A DNA stretch of 64,000 bases from contig CALXOD010000061.1 in assembly GCA_944389925.1 (NCBI GenBank), positions 29,927 through 93,926 on the forward strand, written 5' to 3'. This document shows positions 51,386 through 60,172 of the stretch, piece after piece. Positions within the stretch are counted from its first letter, which is position 1. Each line of letters starts with the position of its first letter. The notes beneath the pieces are model-generated. The model did no database searches, had not been told where the DNA came from, and saw only the letters and a program-made list of their open reading frames with translations. Source of the stretch: an uncultured Victivallaceae bacterium. GTDB taxonomy: Bacteria > Verrucomicrobiota > Lentisphaeria > Victivallales > Victivallaceae. Both the position numbers and the translations under genes were made by a program.

Positions 51386-52219
51386 ATGATGGTTCCTGTT
51401 TTTACGCTGAACAACGGAGTCCGGATGCCGGCTTTGGGGATGGGAACTTATCCCTTGAATGGGGTTCGGTTGACCGGATTGGTTGCGGGGGCTTTGCATA
51501 TCGGGTATGAGCTGTTTGATACCGGCGGGGCTTACGGGAACGAGATCTGGCTGGGGCGGGGACTGTTCTGTTCCATGAAGCGGAGGGAACGGTATTTTTT
51601 GACATCAAAGGTCTGCAATCGCGATCAGTACGAGGATCGGGTGGAGGAGGCACTGGAACTTACCTTGAGGCGGCTGCGTACGGATTATCTGGATCTGTAT
51701 TTGATTCACTGGCCGGTTCCGGAACTGTTTCCTGAAACTTGGCTGACGCTGGTGAAAATGCAGAAGCAGGGGAAGATTCGGGCGATTGGTGTGGCGAATT
51801 TCCATCAGCATCACCTGGAAGCGCTGGCACAAGTTTCCGATGTGGTTCCGGCAGTCAATCAGGTGGAGTTGCATCCCCTGCTTTCTCAGCAGCCTTTGCG
51901 GGAATATTGCCAGGCGCGCGGGATTCAGCTGGAGGCGTACTCTCCGGTTGCCAGAATGCATGAAAAGCTGATTCAGGATCCTCGTTGGCCCGATTTGGTG
52001 AGCCGATATGGGAAAAGCATTCCGCAACTGATTTTGCGCTGGGATTTTCAGCACGGTGTGATTCCTGTGCCCAAGGCGTCGTCACTGCGGCGTCTGAGGG
52101 AAAATCTGAGTATTTTTGATTTTGAGTTGTCGGAAAAGGACATGGCGGTTATTGACGGAATGAATTGTGATTTTCGGGTGCGTTATGATCCCGACCATTG
52201 TGACATGACGCGGCTGTGA
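51386..52219 (+). CDS. Aldo/keto reductase (AKR5-like)
   Basis: The 277-residue barrel enzyme opens FTLNNGVRMPALGMGTYPLN. The tetrad residues are Asp and Tyr in YELFDTGGAYGNE, Lys in YFLTSKVCNRD and His in LDLYLIHWPVPE. GVANFHQHHLEALAQ and VIPVPKASSLRRLRENL (the NADPH-binding end) complete the family. It resembles 2,5-diketogluconate reductases. Its place in a polysaccharide cluster suggests it reduces a sugar-derived aldehyde or keto group, but it could be a passenger. It follows the fusion gene by one base. Confidence 0.9.
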   Translation: MMVPVFTLNNGVRMPALGMGTYPLNGVRLTGLVAGALHIGYELFDTGGAYGNEIWLGRGLFCSMKRRERYFLTSKVCNRDQYEDRVEEALELTLRRLRTDYLDLYLIHWPVPELFPETWLTLVKMQKQGKIRAIGVANFHQHHLEALAQVSDVVPAVNQVELHPLLSQQPLREYCQARGIQLEAYSPVARMHEKLIQDPRWPDLVSRYGKSIPQLILRWDFQHGVIPVPKASSLRRLRENLSIFDFELSEKDMAVIDGMNCDFRVRYDPDHCDMTRL

Positions 52220-52253
52220 AGCGCAATCGAATGGCATGAGAAGCGATACGAAT

Positions 52254-53381
52254 ATGAAAGTGGGGATTCTTACACTGCATCTGGAGGGGAATTATGGTGG
52301 AATTCTGCAGAACTTCGCTTTGCAGCAGGCCTTGTTGGGGCTTGGGCATGAGCCGGTGACGTTGCGGGTACGGCCTCAGTATTATAACTGGCTGCAGCAT
52401 GGTTACATTTTTCTGGATCGTCTTCGCGCCCGTTATCTGCGCCATGAGCGCATCAAGCGCCTGAGGGAGTGGAGTCGGAGCGAACGCCATTATTTGCTGG
52501 CGGAAAATCGGCAATTTGTGGAAGAAGAGATCCGGCTGACTCCTGAAATCCTTCCGGAAGCGCTTCCCCGGCTCAATCAGAGCGGATTCGATGCATTTAT
52601 TGTTGGAAGTGACCAGGTATGGCGGTCACTTTACAACGGGCCAACGCTGCCGCGATATTTTTTTGATTTTCTGGGAGCGGATTGTACTGCAAGGAAGATA
52701 GCCTACGCTGCCAGCTTTGGAACCGACTGCTGGGAGGCGGATACGGAAATGACGGCGCGTTGTGCGGAGTTGGCGCAACGTTTCGACGCCATATCGGTTC
52801 GGGAGACATCCGGGGTGGCTTTATGCCGGGAACACTTGCGGGTATCGGCGGTGCAGATGCCGGATCCGACAATTTTGTTGGAGTCGGCAGTTTACCGGAA
52901 GCTTTTTGCCGCGCCGTCTCCGGGGCGGGAACTTTTCTGCTATATTCTGGACGATACCCCGGAGAAGCTGCGGCTGGCTGAAGAGGCTGCTGCCCGTATG
53001 GGATTGACAATCGGGACGATTCGTTGTTTTGACCGGGTTGAAGGGATCTTTCGCCCTGGTCCTCCGGTCCCCGGCCCCCGGGAGTGGTTAAAACGCATTG
53101 CAGGGGCCGACTATGTCCTGACGGATTCCTTTCATGGAACGGTTTTTTCCATTCTGTTCGGTAAACCGTTTGCTGTCATTGCCAATCCCGGTCGTGGCGT
53201 AGACCGCCTGCAATCTCTTCTGATGAGGCTGGGATTGGCAGATCGTTTGATTACGCCGGGCATGAATCTGCCGCCACCGGAATATGATCTTGCTGATGTG
53301 CAGGTGAAATTACTGCTGGAAAGAAAACGTGGACTGGCGTTTCTGCAGCAGGCTCTGGCAGCGAAATCACTCCAGAGGTAA
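52254..53381 (+). CDS. Polysaccharide pyruvyl transferase family protein
   Basis: The family transfers pyruvate from phosphoenolpyruvate to a sugar, giving a ketal in surface polysaccharides. The 375-residue protein begins MKVGILTLHLEGNYGGILQN and has FDAFIVGSDQVWR. Near the C-terminus ADYVLTDSFHGTVFSILFGK carries the conserved DSFHG motif. An ATG six codons upstream (52236) is an alternative start; the motif start favours 52254. Its presence next to an FrhB-like protein is a common pairing in polysaccharide clusters. The target sugar is unknown. Confidence 0.85.
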   Translation: MKVGILTLHLEGNYGGILQNFALQQALLGLGHEPVTLRVRPQYYNWLQHGYIFLDRLRARYLRHERIKRLREWSRSERHYLLAENRQFVEEEIRLTPEILPEALPRLNQSGFDAFIVGSDQVWRSLYNGPTLPRYFFDFLGADCTARKIAYAASFGTDCWEADTEMTARCAELAQRFDAISVRETSGVALCREHLRVSAVQMPDPTILLESAVYRKLFAAPSPGRELFCYILDDTPEKLRLAEEAAARMGLTIGTIRCFDRVEGIFRPGPPVPGPREWLKRIAGADYVLTDSFHGTVFSILFGKPFAVIANPGRGVDRLQSLLMRLGLADRLITPGMNLPPPEYDLADVQVKLLLERKRGLAFLQQALAAKSLQR

Positions 53382-53430
53382 GTGGCGACAGCGTTTTTTA
53401 TTTTTGTTTTTTCTCACTGAGGAATTGATA

Positions 53431-54309
53431 TTACATGTTCCGGCGGATCCGGGCCAGCTGCTCCGTGATCATGCCCAACAGCAGCAGCAGAACCCCGAAG
53501 AGAATCAGAAAACTCGCTCCGGTAGACAGCGTTGAATTGACCACCAGACAGCGGAGTGACCACAGAAGTCCCAGCGCCATGCTCGCCAGTGCCGGCGGCA
53601 GAAAGAATTTCAGCGGCGCCACGAGGAGAATCATATTGGAGATTTCCCATACTGTGTCCATGGCTGTCCGGGTGGAAATCGTACTCACGCCGCCGCGGCG
53701 CGGCTGGATGGTAATCGGTTCCTCCAGCACCAGATTCCGGTTGCAGAAGAACAGCAGGGCGATGATATCCGAATACGACATATTGTCCGGAGTCGTCGGC
53801 AGATATCGCATGGCCAGATCACGCCGGTAAAGCTTCATTCCGGAATTCAGGTCATGGATCGGTATCTTCAGAAAACTCCGTGCAAAGGTGCGGATCAACC
53901 ATTTGCCGCATTGCCGGTAACGGGTGGCGTCCCGCTGGCCCTGGCGGGAGCCGATAACCATATCGGCATCCTGCGTTTCCGCCACCTTTTTCAGGCGGAT
54001 GAGATCTTCCATTTTGTGCTGACCGTCCGCATCGACGGTGGCGACCCAATAAGTTTCGGCGGATTCAATCCCGTGTTTGATGGCGCCTCCGTAACCGCGG
54101 TTGACTTTGTTCCGAACGACTTTCAGGGAGGGGGCTTGGGCCGCCATCTGTTCCAGAAGCGCCCGGGACCCGTCGGTGGAACCATCGTCCACCACGATCA
54201 AAGACCAGCGATGCTCCCGGCAGAAAGCAATGATGCCGGGCAGGACTTCAGGCAGATTTTCCGCCTCGTTATAACAGGGAATAATGATGGATAGACTGCG
54301 ATCAGACAT
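53431..54309 (-). CDS. Polyprenyl-phosphate glycosyltransferase, GT2 (DPM1-like)
   Basis: The 292-residue protein has a soluble GT2 domain (LSIIIPCYNEAENLPEVLPG, then LIVVDDGSTDGSRALLEQM and TVDADGQHKMEDLIRL with the DAD motif). Two C-terminal hydrophobic segments follow (FFLPPALASMALGLLWSLRC and ILFGVLLLLLGMITEQ). That layout matches dolichol/polyprenyl-phosphate sugar transferases such as GtrB, which load a carrier lipid. The ATG at 54309 sits 17 bases after the stop of the GT-C gene, an order that makes donor and user together. GT-C enzymes use exactly such polyprenyl-linked donors. Confidence 0.88.
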   Translation of the reverse strand: MSDRSLSIIIPCYNEAENLPEVLPGIIAFCREHRWSLIVVDDGSTDGSRALLEQMAAQAPSLKVVRNKVNRGYGGAIKHGIESAETYWVATVDADGQHKMEDLIRLKKVAETQDADMVIGSRQGQRDATRYRQCGKWLIRTFARSFLKIPIHDLNSGMKLYRRDLAMRYLPTTPDNMSYSDIIALLFFCNRNLVLEEPITIQPRRGGVSTISTRTAMDTVWEISNMILLVAPLKFFLPPALASMALGLLWSLRCLVVNSTLSTGASFLILFGVLLLLLGMITEQLARIRRNM

Positions 54310-54326
54310 GAATGCGGCTTTCCGGA

Positions 54327-55883
54327 TTAAGGGGTGGAATTCCATTTGAAGACAGCGACCTCATCGGCATGCGGATGCCCGGTGACTCGCTTGAAACGGG
54401 GATCACGCTGGAAAAATTCCGCCAGACTGTGATCGCGATGCATTCTGAAAACAAACACACCGGAGGCGCCGTTCTCAAAACGGAACGCCGCCAGCTGTTC
54501 CGGCTGCCACCCTTCTCCACCCCAGTACAGGCGTGGGAATGTACCGCTCCAGTACGGGAAGCGGACAGAGTCACCGATGACCCAGAAACGTTCCGCTCCA
54601 TCGGAAAGCTCATGGCGGTGGGCGGCAATCCAGCGTCCAACCGCATATTCCGGGCCCGGTTCACGGAAGACGCTGGTGGCATTGAGCGTCTGGCCGATGG
54701 TCAGCGCCGCCAGTCCGGCCAGCGCGGCCGGCCGGAACCAGCGGAATCGGCTGCCGTATTTTTCCAGTTCAACCAGTGGCAGAAGCGTAAAAGGCATCAT
54801 CAGCGGGATATTGATCAGAAAATACCGGTGTGCCACGACCAGCGGTGCGAAGATCAACACGGTCAATCCCATGAAGAGCATACATAACGTATATTCCGGC
54901 CGCCACTGTTTGCGCCATACTACCAGCCCCAGACCGACAGCCGCGAAAACCAGGTACAGCTCATAACTTCCCCGTACCCAGTCGTTCAGGAGATCTTCCG
55001 GATCGAAGTAAGTGCGGCGCGGTTTCTCTTTTTGAGCCGGATCGGGACGGTTGTACAGTTGTTTCTGGATTCTTGCCAGTTCAGTTTCCGCCGTTGCTCG
55101 TGGTTCGGGCGGAATGCTCAATAATTGCTGCAGGAAGGAGATCTGGCGGCTGTCACATACAGGAAAGCCGGTAAGACGGTAATTCCCATAAAGCCGGGGA
55201 GCGATCACGATCAGCATGGCCAGCGTATAAAGCACTCCCGCCATCAGGGCCCGACGGCAGCGTTTTCCCGATGTTTCCGCTGTTGCCGCCTGTTTTCTCC
55301 AGCTCAGAAACAGAAAAATGGCGCCTGCTGCTCCAGCATAAAGGATTCCCTCGCCCCGGACCAGCGCCAGGCCGCCGGCGCACAACCCTCCCCAGAGGGG
55401 CCAGCGCGGATGCGGGTCCCGGAGATATTCAGCCAGTATCAGTGCCAGGGCGACGACGAAGAAGGTCCTCCCCGAATCCGGCAACCCCATGCAGTTGTAA
55501 CGAATCATTTTGGGGGCAATCACGAACAGGAAGCAGCCGAGTGCGGCCGTTCGTTCCGGAAAAAACATGCGCAGAAGCCGGTCAAGGGGATAGATGGTCG
55601 CAATGTGAAAGGCCGCTCCCACCGCCATCAACGCGGTCAGCGCACTCAAGCCGCAGCTGACCAGTATTCCTGCCAGCAGAGAGGAAAGAATGGGAATATC
55701 CGGAGGGAACGCACCTGCCCAATCGCCTCTGGCGAAGGCTTCCGCCATCGGTGCATAATAAGCAGCCTGATCCCGATAGATTTCCCGGGTATTGCCGAAC
55801 AGAAAAAGCAGGGCAATGGCAAATCCTGTCGCATAACTGATCCAGACCGGATGTTTTTTCAGGAATGAGAGTAACTTTTTCAT
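54327..55883 (-). CDS. GT-C membrane glycosyltransferase (GT39/ArnT-like)
   Basis: The 518-residue protein has about 11 hydrophobic segments. After helix 1 the first periplasmic loop reads REIYRDQAAYYAPMAEAFAR, with an acidic residue at the position of the GT-C catalytic Asp. The C-terminal 100 residues form a soluble periplasmic domain. It would move a sugar from polyprenyl phosphate onto a surface polysaccharide or lipid A. The downstream polyprenyl-phosphate glycosyltransferase gene probably supplies its donor. Substrates are inference. Confidence 0.78.
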   Translation of the reverse strand: MKKLLSFLKKHPVWISYATGFAIALLFLFGNTREIYRDQAAYYAPMAEAFARGDWAGAFPPDIPILSSLLAGILVSCGLSALTALMAVGAAFHIATIYPLDRLLRMFFPERTAALGCFLFVIAPKMIRYNCMGLPDSGRTFFVVALALILAEYLRDPHPRWPLWGGLCAGGLALVRGEGILYAGAAGAIFLFLSWRKQAATAETSGKRCRRALMAGVLYTLAMLIVIAPRLYGNYRLTGFPVCDSRQISFLQQLLSIPPEPRATAETELARIQKQLYNRPDPAQKEKPRRTYFDPEDLLNDWVRGSYELYLVFAAVGLGLVVWRKQWRPEYTLCMLFMGLTVLIFAPLVVAHRYFLINIPLMMPFTLLPLVELEKYGSRFRWFRPAALAGLAALTIGQTLNATSVFREPGPEYAVGRWIAAHRHELSDGAERFWVIGDSVRFPYWSGTFPRLYWGGEGWQPEQLAAFRFENGASGVFVFRMHRDHSLAEFFQRDPRFKRVTGHPHADEVAVFKWNSTP

Positions 55884-56220
55884 CGGGATTACAATAATAT
55901 CATCCGGTTCGGCGTTTACATTCCATAAATCGGCAACGTTGTCCGGAGGTATTCCGGAGTGACATGACTTTTATCACTATACAGGGTCATTCACTCGAAT
56001 GCAAATTACAGGATGAAAAATCAGGTGTTGTAAATGCTTCGGACATCCGAAGTTTTTTGCGAAAACGTCAGGCCGGAAATGGTTTTTCCGTTTGAAAACG
56101 GAAGTTGTCGTGTTATTTTATAATATTCCCATTACGGATTTACGGATTCCGGAAATGAAGGGGATTTGTGTGTTAACTGTTGCGTATCAGTGATATATGT
56201 TGTTGAGAGGATGAGGAGAA
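55884..56220. other. 337-base gap between divergent units, with one small ORF candidate
   Basis: The stretch is A/T-richer than its surroundings and lies between the GT-C gene (minus) and the TolC-like gene (plus), so promoters for both must be here. A TTTTATAATATT stretch near 56115 is the best -10-like element, but no matching -35 is clear. Apart from a 43-codon ORF candidate at 55964-56095 and a small hairpin at its end, I see nothing. Confidence 0.5.
55964..56095 (+). CDS. Possible 43-codon small ORF with hairpin at its stop
   Basis: ATG at 55964 with GGAG four bases upstream opens a 43-residue frame (MTFITIQGHSLECKLQDEKS at the start). Its stop (56093-56095) is in the loop of a hairpin TTCCGTT/AACGGAA (56086-56103). 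No known family. Chance cannot be excluded; the ribosome site is rather close. Confidence 0.2.
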   Translation: MTFITIQGHSLECKLQDEKSGVVNASDIRSFLRKRQAGNGFSV

Positions 56221-57792
56221 ATGATGAAACGATTCTTACCGTGGACGGGATGCGCCGTCGCCGCACTGTTGCTGGTCGGTGGTTGCCAGACCCCACCTCC
56301 GCCACCGGCTGATTTTTCGGCCGACACGTTTACCCGGCGACCGCGTTCGGAAGCGGATGACTTGTTGCGCGGCATCAGCGAGCTTTCTCTGGAGCAGGCT
56401 CAGAAGATCGCCATTGCCAACAATCCCACTTACATCGCCGCCTACCATGCCATTGCGGCCGCCAAGATGCGTTATTATCAGGCGCTGGGGGCGTACGCGC
56501 CGGAAATCAACAGCAGCTTTTCGCTGAGCAACAACAATAACTGGGTGCATCACCAGATCAATGGCGATGCCTCGCGGCGTTCCGACACTTTCTCCACCAA
56601 TACCGCGGTGTCGGCCAACTGGCTGATTTTCGATGGGTTGAGTCGGGAATTCGCATTGAAGATTGCAGAGACGGAATACCATCAGCAGAAGGCTTTGAGC
56701 GAAGATGAATGCCGATTGTTGATCCGGGGGGTGGCGTATGCCTACAATTCCGTGCTGCTGGCGGCGGAAAATATGCGCATTGCCCGAGAGGACATGGACT
56801 TCCAGATGAAGAATCTGCGGGTTACCGAGCTGAAACAGCAGGCCGGTGCTGTGCCGCTCAGCGATGTGCTCAACTTCCGGGTGCTGGCCAACGTGGCGGA
56901 AGGGAATCAGATCACCGCCGAATATCAGTATGAGGTCGCGCTTTATGCGCTTGCCGTGCTGATGGGATATCCGGAAGGTACATTGCCGCCATCGGTCAAG
57001 TTCCCCAGAATCCAGGATATCTATTTGTACGACCTGCCTTCCGTGGACATTTATCTGGACAATGCGCTGGCCAACCGTCCTGATTTGCGTGCTTATCGGG
57101 AACAGCTGCAGATTGCCCGTTATCAGCTGTATCAGACCTACAGCAGTTTCTCGCCGACGGTGTCTCTTTTCGCAGAATATGATTACGGTACCAATCGCAG
57201 CCGCGCCTATCACGAATCCGGAAAAGGCGGGCAGAATGCGTCGAATTTCTCTTACGGCGTCGGGGCTAACTGGACGCTTTTCAATGGTTTCATCCGGTAC
57301 AACAAGGTGCGGGAAGCTCAGGCCAATCTCAGTGCTACTCAATATCAGGTGGTCAATACCTGGTTGACGGTGGTGCAGGAGGTGCGCAACGCCTATATCA
57401 ATTATGTGCAGAACGTCAAACAGGCCCGGCTTTACGAAAAGACGCTTGAAATCACCACCAAGCAGCGGAATCTGGTGGACGATGAGTATCGGGCCGGCAA
57501 TACCGAACTGACCCGGTTGAATGAGGCACAGCGTGACTTGGTCGATGCCCAGACTACGCTGGCCAGCGCCTATATCAATGTTCAGAATGCCAAGGCGCAG
57601 CTGGATGCCGCGGCAGCCATCAACGTGGCGGAGTATGACCTGTCGCCCGGCGGCCTGTCGACGGAATACATCGAGGCAACTGGAATTGAGGCGCGGACGG
57701 CGATCCGGAAGGAGGTGCCGGAAATTCCGGTCAAACCGGCCAAAGTGCATGACAAATTCCCGTCGTCCGAACCGGGTGATCAGGTTCGGTAA
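56221..57792 (+). CDS. TolC-family outer-membrane efflux lipoprotein
   Basis: The 523-residue protein has a lipoprotein signal (LLLVGGCQTPPPPP, Cys22), as in OprM/NodT-type members. Two OEP repeats follow: LEQAQKIAIANNPTYIAAYH opens the first, and VDIYLDNALANRPDLRAYREQLQIARYQ the second. Long helices rich in Ala, Gln and Leu form the periplasmic tunnel. NTELTRLNEAQRDLVDAQTTLASAYINV is the typical C-terminal helix. These proteins are the outer exit duct for RND or ABC efflux or type I secretion systems; the partner is not next to it. A clear terminator follows. Confidence 0.9.
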   Translation: MMKRFLPWTGCAVAALLLVGGCQTPPPPPADFSADTFTRRPRSEADDLLRGISELSLEQAQKIAIANNPTYIAAYHAIAAAKMRYYQALGAYAPEINSSFSLSNNNNWVHHQINGDASRRSDTFSTNTAVSANWLIFDGLSREFALKIAETEYHQQKALSEDECRLLIRGVAYAYNSVLLAAENMRIAREDMDFQMKNLRVTELKQQAGAVPLSDVLNFRVLANVAEGNQITAEYQYEVALYALAVLMGYPEGTLPPSVKFPRIQDIYLYDLPSVDIYLDNALANRPDLRAYREQLQIARYQLYQTYSSFSPTVSLFAEYDYGTNRSRAYHESGKGGQNASNFSYGVGANWTLFNGFIRYNKVREAQANLSATQYQVVNTWLTVVQEVRNAYINYVQNVKQARLYEKTLEITTKQRNLVDDEYRAGNTELTRLNEAQRDLVDAQTTLASAYINVQNAKAQLDAAAAINVAEYDLSPGGLSTEYIEATGIEARTAIRKEVPEIPVKPAKVHDKFPSSEPGDQVR

Positions 57793-57807
57793 GAGGTATG
57801 AAACCCC

Positions 57808-57833
57808 CGCCGGGATTATCCCGGCGTTTTTTG
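57808..57833 (+). terminator. Rho-independent terminator after the TolC-like gene
   Basis: CGCCGGGA (57808-57815), loop TTA, TCCCGGCG (57819-57826), then TTTTTTG. It is a textbook terminator. Confidence 0.92.
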
Positions 57834-57931
57834 TAAAACAAACCATGAATTCCGTAATGTGTGGGCGTGTCAGGAGGGGCTGCCGGACGGCGATTTACCT
57901 GCGCGCCACGATGCGGAAACAATAGAGAGCA

Positions 57932-59515
57932 ATGACCATGAAGATTCGGGTGCGTTTTGCACCGTCCCCCACGGGACAAGTGCATATCGGAAACATTCGG
58001 ACGGCAATTTTCAACTATTTGTTTGCCCGGCATGTGGGCGGCGAATTTTTATTGCGGATTGAGGATACCGATCTGGAGCGTTCGACGCGGGAGGCGATCG
58101 ACAAGCTGCTCGAGTGCATGGATTGGCTGAAGCTGGACTATGACGGGGAGATTTTCTACCAGAGCGCCCAGGCGGATAAACATCGTGCTGCCGCGGCGGA
58201 ACTGATGGCGTCTGGAGACGCCTATTACGGCGCAGCGGACGAGAGTGGCAAGCGGCCGATTTTCTTCCGGTTGCCGTTGAACCTTCCGGATGGCCGGACT
58301 GTGCGTACCGTGGGGCCGGCGGAATTGGCACTGCATGCGGAAACCCCGGTGGAGATCACCCCGGGGGGGATTCATTACGGTGCCTTGAGCGCGAAGGGGA
58401 AACCGATGCCGACGGTGTCGGCCCTGGCGGGGATGCGTGATCTGGTATTGCGCGACGGTGCCGGTCAGGTACTGTTTGAGCTGGCGCCAGTTCTGTCCCG
58501 GGTACTGGCCGGGGAATCGTTCCGAATCACCGGGGCGGCGTTGGCGTCGTTTACCCGGCGGGAGGTTTATTATCACGACCTGGTGAAGGGGGAACTTGCC
58601 AAGCCGTTGGACGGGATGAAGGATCAGGTGATTGTACGCAGTGACGGCTCTCCGGTGTTTCATCTGGCAAATGTTCTGGACGATATTGCGCAGGGGGTGA
58701 CGCACATTATCCGCGGTGACGACCATGTGGAGAACACCTACCGGCATTTGCTGCTTTTTGAGGTTTTTAAGGCAACTCCGCCGCAATATGCCCACCTGCC
58801 GATGATTGTCAATGCGGCTGGCAAGCCCTACAGCAAACGGGACGGGGATGCTTTTGTGGGAGATTTCCGCAGCCGGGGGTTCCTGGCGCCGGCACTGTTC
58901 AATTATTTGGCACTGCTGGGGTGGTCGCCGGGGGACGATCGCGAAAAGCTCTCGCTGGAAGAGATGGTGGCGGCGTTTCAACTGGAGCGAGTGAAAAGCG
59001 CTCCGGCACAGTTTGATATTCGCAAGCTTTCCAATCTGAATGGACTTTACGTCGCCGAAATGCCGACGGATGCCTTTACGGCGCTGGCGCGGGAATATGC
59101 GCCGGAGTTTGCTGCGCACCCCGCGTTTGCAGCGGTTGCGGCTTTGATGCAGAATCGGACAAAGGCGCTGGATCAGGTGCGGGATTGGCGTTATTTCTTT
59201 GCGGATGACTTTTCCAGAGATGAAAAAAACAGTCGGAAGCAGCTGACACGTCCGGAAATCCGGAATGCTCTCGCGATTTTGGCGGAAAAGCTTGCCGGAT
59301 TGTCCGATTGGACGGAAGCGGCGGTTATGCAGCTGCTGGAGCAGACGGAAGCTGCTGTTGGTCTGGATCACGGGAAACTGTTTCAGCCGGTGCGGCTGGC
59401 GGTAACCGGTGTGGCGGGAGGCGCGGAACTGGATCGGACGTTGTGTCTGATCGGCCGGGAGGCTGTGCTGCGCCGGCTGGATGCGGCATTGACGCTTTAT
59501 CAGGGGACGGAGTAA
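57932..59515 (+). CDS. gltX: Glutamate--tRNA ligase
   Basis: Class I aminoacyl-tRNA synthetase charging tRNA-Glu, and possibly tRNA-Gln if nondiscriminating. The 527-residue protein has RFAPSPTGQVHIGNIRTAIF (the HIGH-type motif), LFARHVGGEFLLRIEDTDLERS, THIIRGDDHVENTYRH, and a KMSKS-type motif AAGKPYSKRDGDAFV. Length and the C-terminal anticodon-binding helix region fit. The ATG at 57932 has GAGAG six bases upstream; 57938 is an alternative. One base separates it from def. Discriminating status cannot be told. Confidence 0.94.
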   Translation: MTMKIRVRFAPSPTGQVHIGNIRTAIFNYLFARHVGGEFLLRIEDTDLERSTREAIDKLLECMDWLKLDYDGEIFYQSAQADKHRAAAAELMASGDAYYGAADESGKRPIFFRLPLNLPDGRTVRTVGPAELALHAETPVEITPGGIHYGALSAKGKPMPTVSALAGMRDLVLRDGAGQVLFELAPVLSRVLAGESFRITGAALASFTRREVYYHDLVKGELAKPLDGMKDQVIVRSDGSPVFHLANVLDDIAQGVTHIIRGDDHVENTYRHLLLFEVFKATPPQYAHLPMIVNAAGKPYSKRDGDAFVGDFRSRGFLAPALFNYLALLGWSPGDDREKLSLEEMVAAFQLERVKSAPAQFDIRKLSNLNGLYVAEMPTDAFTALAREYAPEFAAHPAFAAVAALMQNRTKALDQVRDWRYFFADDFSRDEKNSRKQLTRPEIRNALAILAEKLAGLSDWTEAAVMQLLEQTEAAVGLDHGKLFQPVRLAVTGVAGGAELDRTLCLIGREAVLRRLDAALTLYQGTE

Positions 59516-59516
59516 T

Positions 59517-60107
59517 ATGTTCTTTCGACCTAAAAGGCGGTATGTGGTGCGGACGCTTGGCGATGAGACGTTGCGGGCAAAGGCCGCGCCGGTGATCGTG
59601 ACGGAGAAGATCCGGGAGCTGGCGGCGGAGATGGTGGAGACCATGCGGGCGTTTGACGGGATTGGGCTTGCCGCACCTCAGGTGGGCGAACCGTTGCGCC
59701 TGGTGGTGTTGGGGGTGCCGCTGGAGGCGATGTCGCCGGAACCGTCCCCCGGAGAGCTGGAATTACTGCCGCGGATGCCGTTGGTTCTGGTCAATCCCGA
59801 GATTGTGGCCGCCGCCGAAGAACTGGATGTGCGGGACGAAGGGTGCCTGAGTGTGCCGGATCTTTTTGCTCCGGTGGTTCGTCCGCGGACGGTAGTGCTT
59901 CGGTCGGAAACTCTGGACGGAGAGGTGATCGCGCTGGAGTGTGGCGGCCTGCTGGGGCGTTGCATCCAGCATGAGCTGGATCATCTGGATGGGAAATTGT
60001 TTACAGATCGGCTGCAGCCGGAGGTTCGCAAGGAAGTGGAGCAGGATCTGCACCGGTTGAAGTTGTTCGGGGCGCGGCATCACTATCAGCGGGTGATTTC
60101 GCGGTGA
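59517..60107 (+). CDS. def: Peptide deformylase
   Basis: Removes the formyl group from nascent N-terminal Met. The 196-residue protein has all three motifs: GIGLAAPQVG, EGCLSVP with the Cys metal ligand, and QHELDHLDG with the two His ligands and catalytic Glu. The N-terminal FRPKRRYVVRTLGDETLRAKAAPV replaces the usual VLxxPD start, an acceptable variant. It follows gltX by one base and is probably co-transcribed. RBS is GGGACGGAG inside gltX. A 65-base gap leads to the DUF362 gene. Confidence 0.95.
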   Translation: MFFRPKRRYVVRTLGDETLRAKAAPVIVTEKIRELAAEMVETMRAFDGIGLAAPQVGEPLRLVVLGVPLEAMSPEPSPGELELLPRMPLVLVNPEIVAAAEELDVRDEGCLSVPDLFAPVVRPRTVVLRSETLDGEVIALECGGLLGRCIQHELDHLDGKLFTDRLQPEVRKEVEQDLHRLKLFGARHHYQRVISR

Positions 60108-60172
60108 TGACCGGCCGGCGGGAGACGCGTATCCCGTAGAAAAAGAAAGCGACAAACGGGGAGGAGAACAGG

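Noticed and set aside
56236..57846. Minus-strand frame of 536 codons opposite the TolC-like gene
   Set aside because: The plus-strand product has the full OEP layout and lipoprotein signal; the antisense product has no domain.
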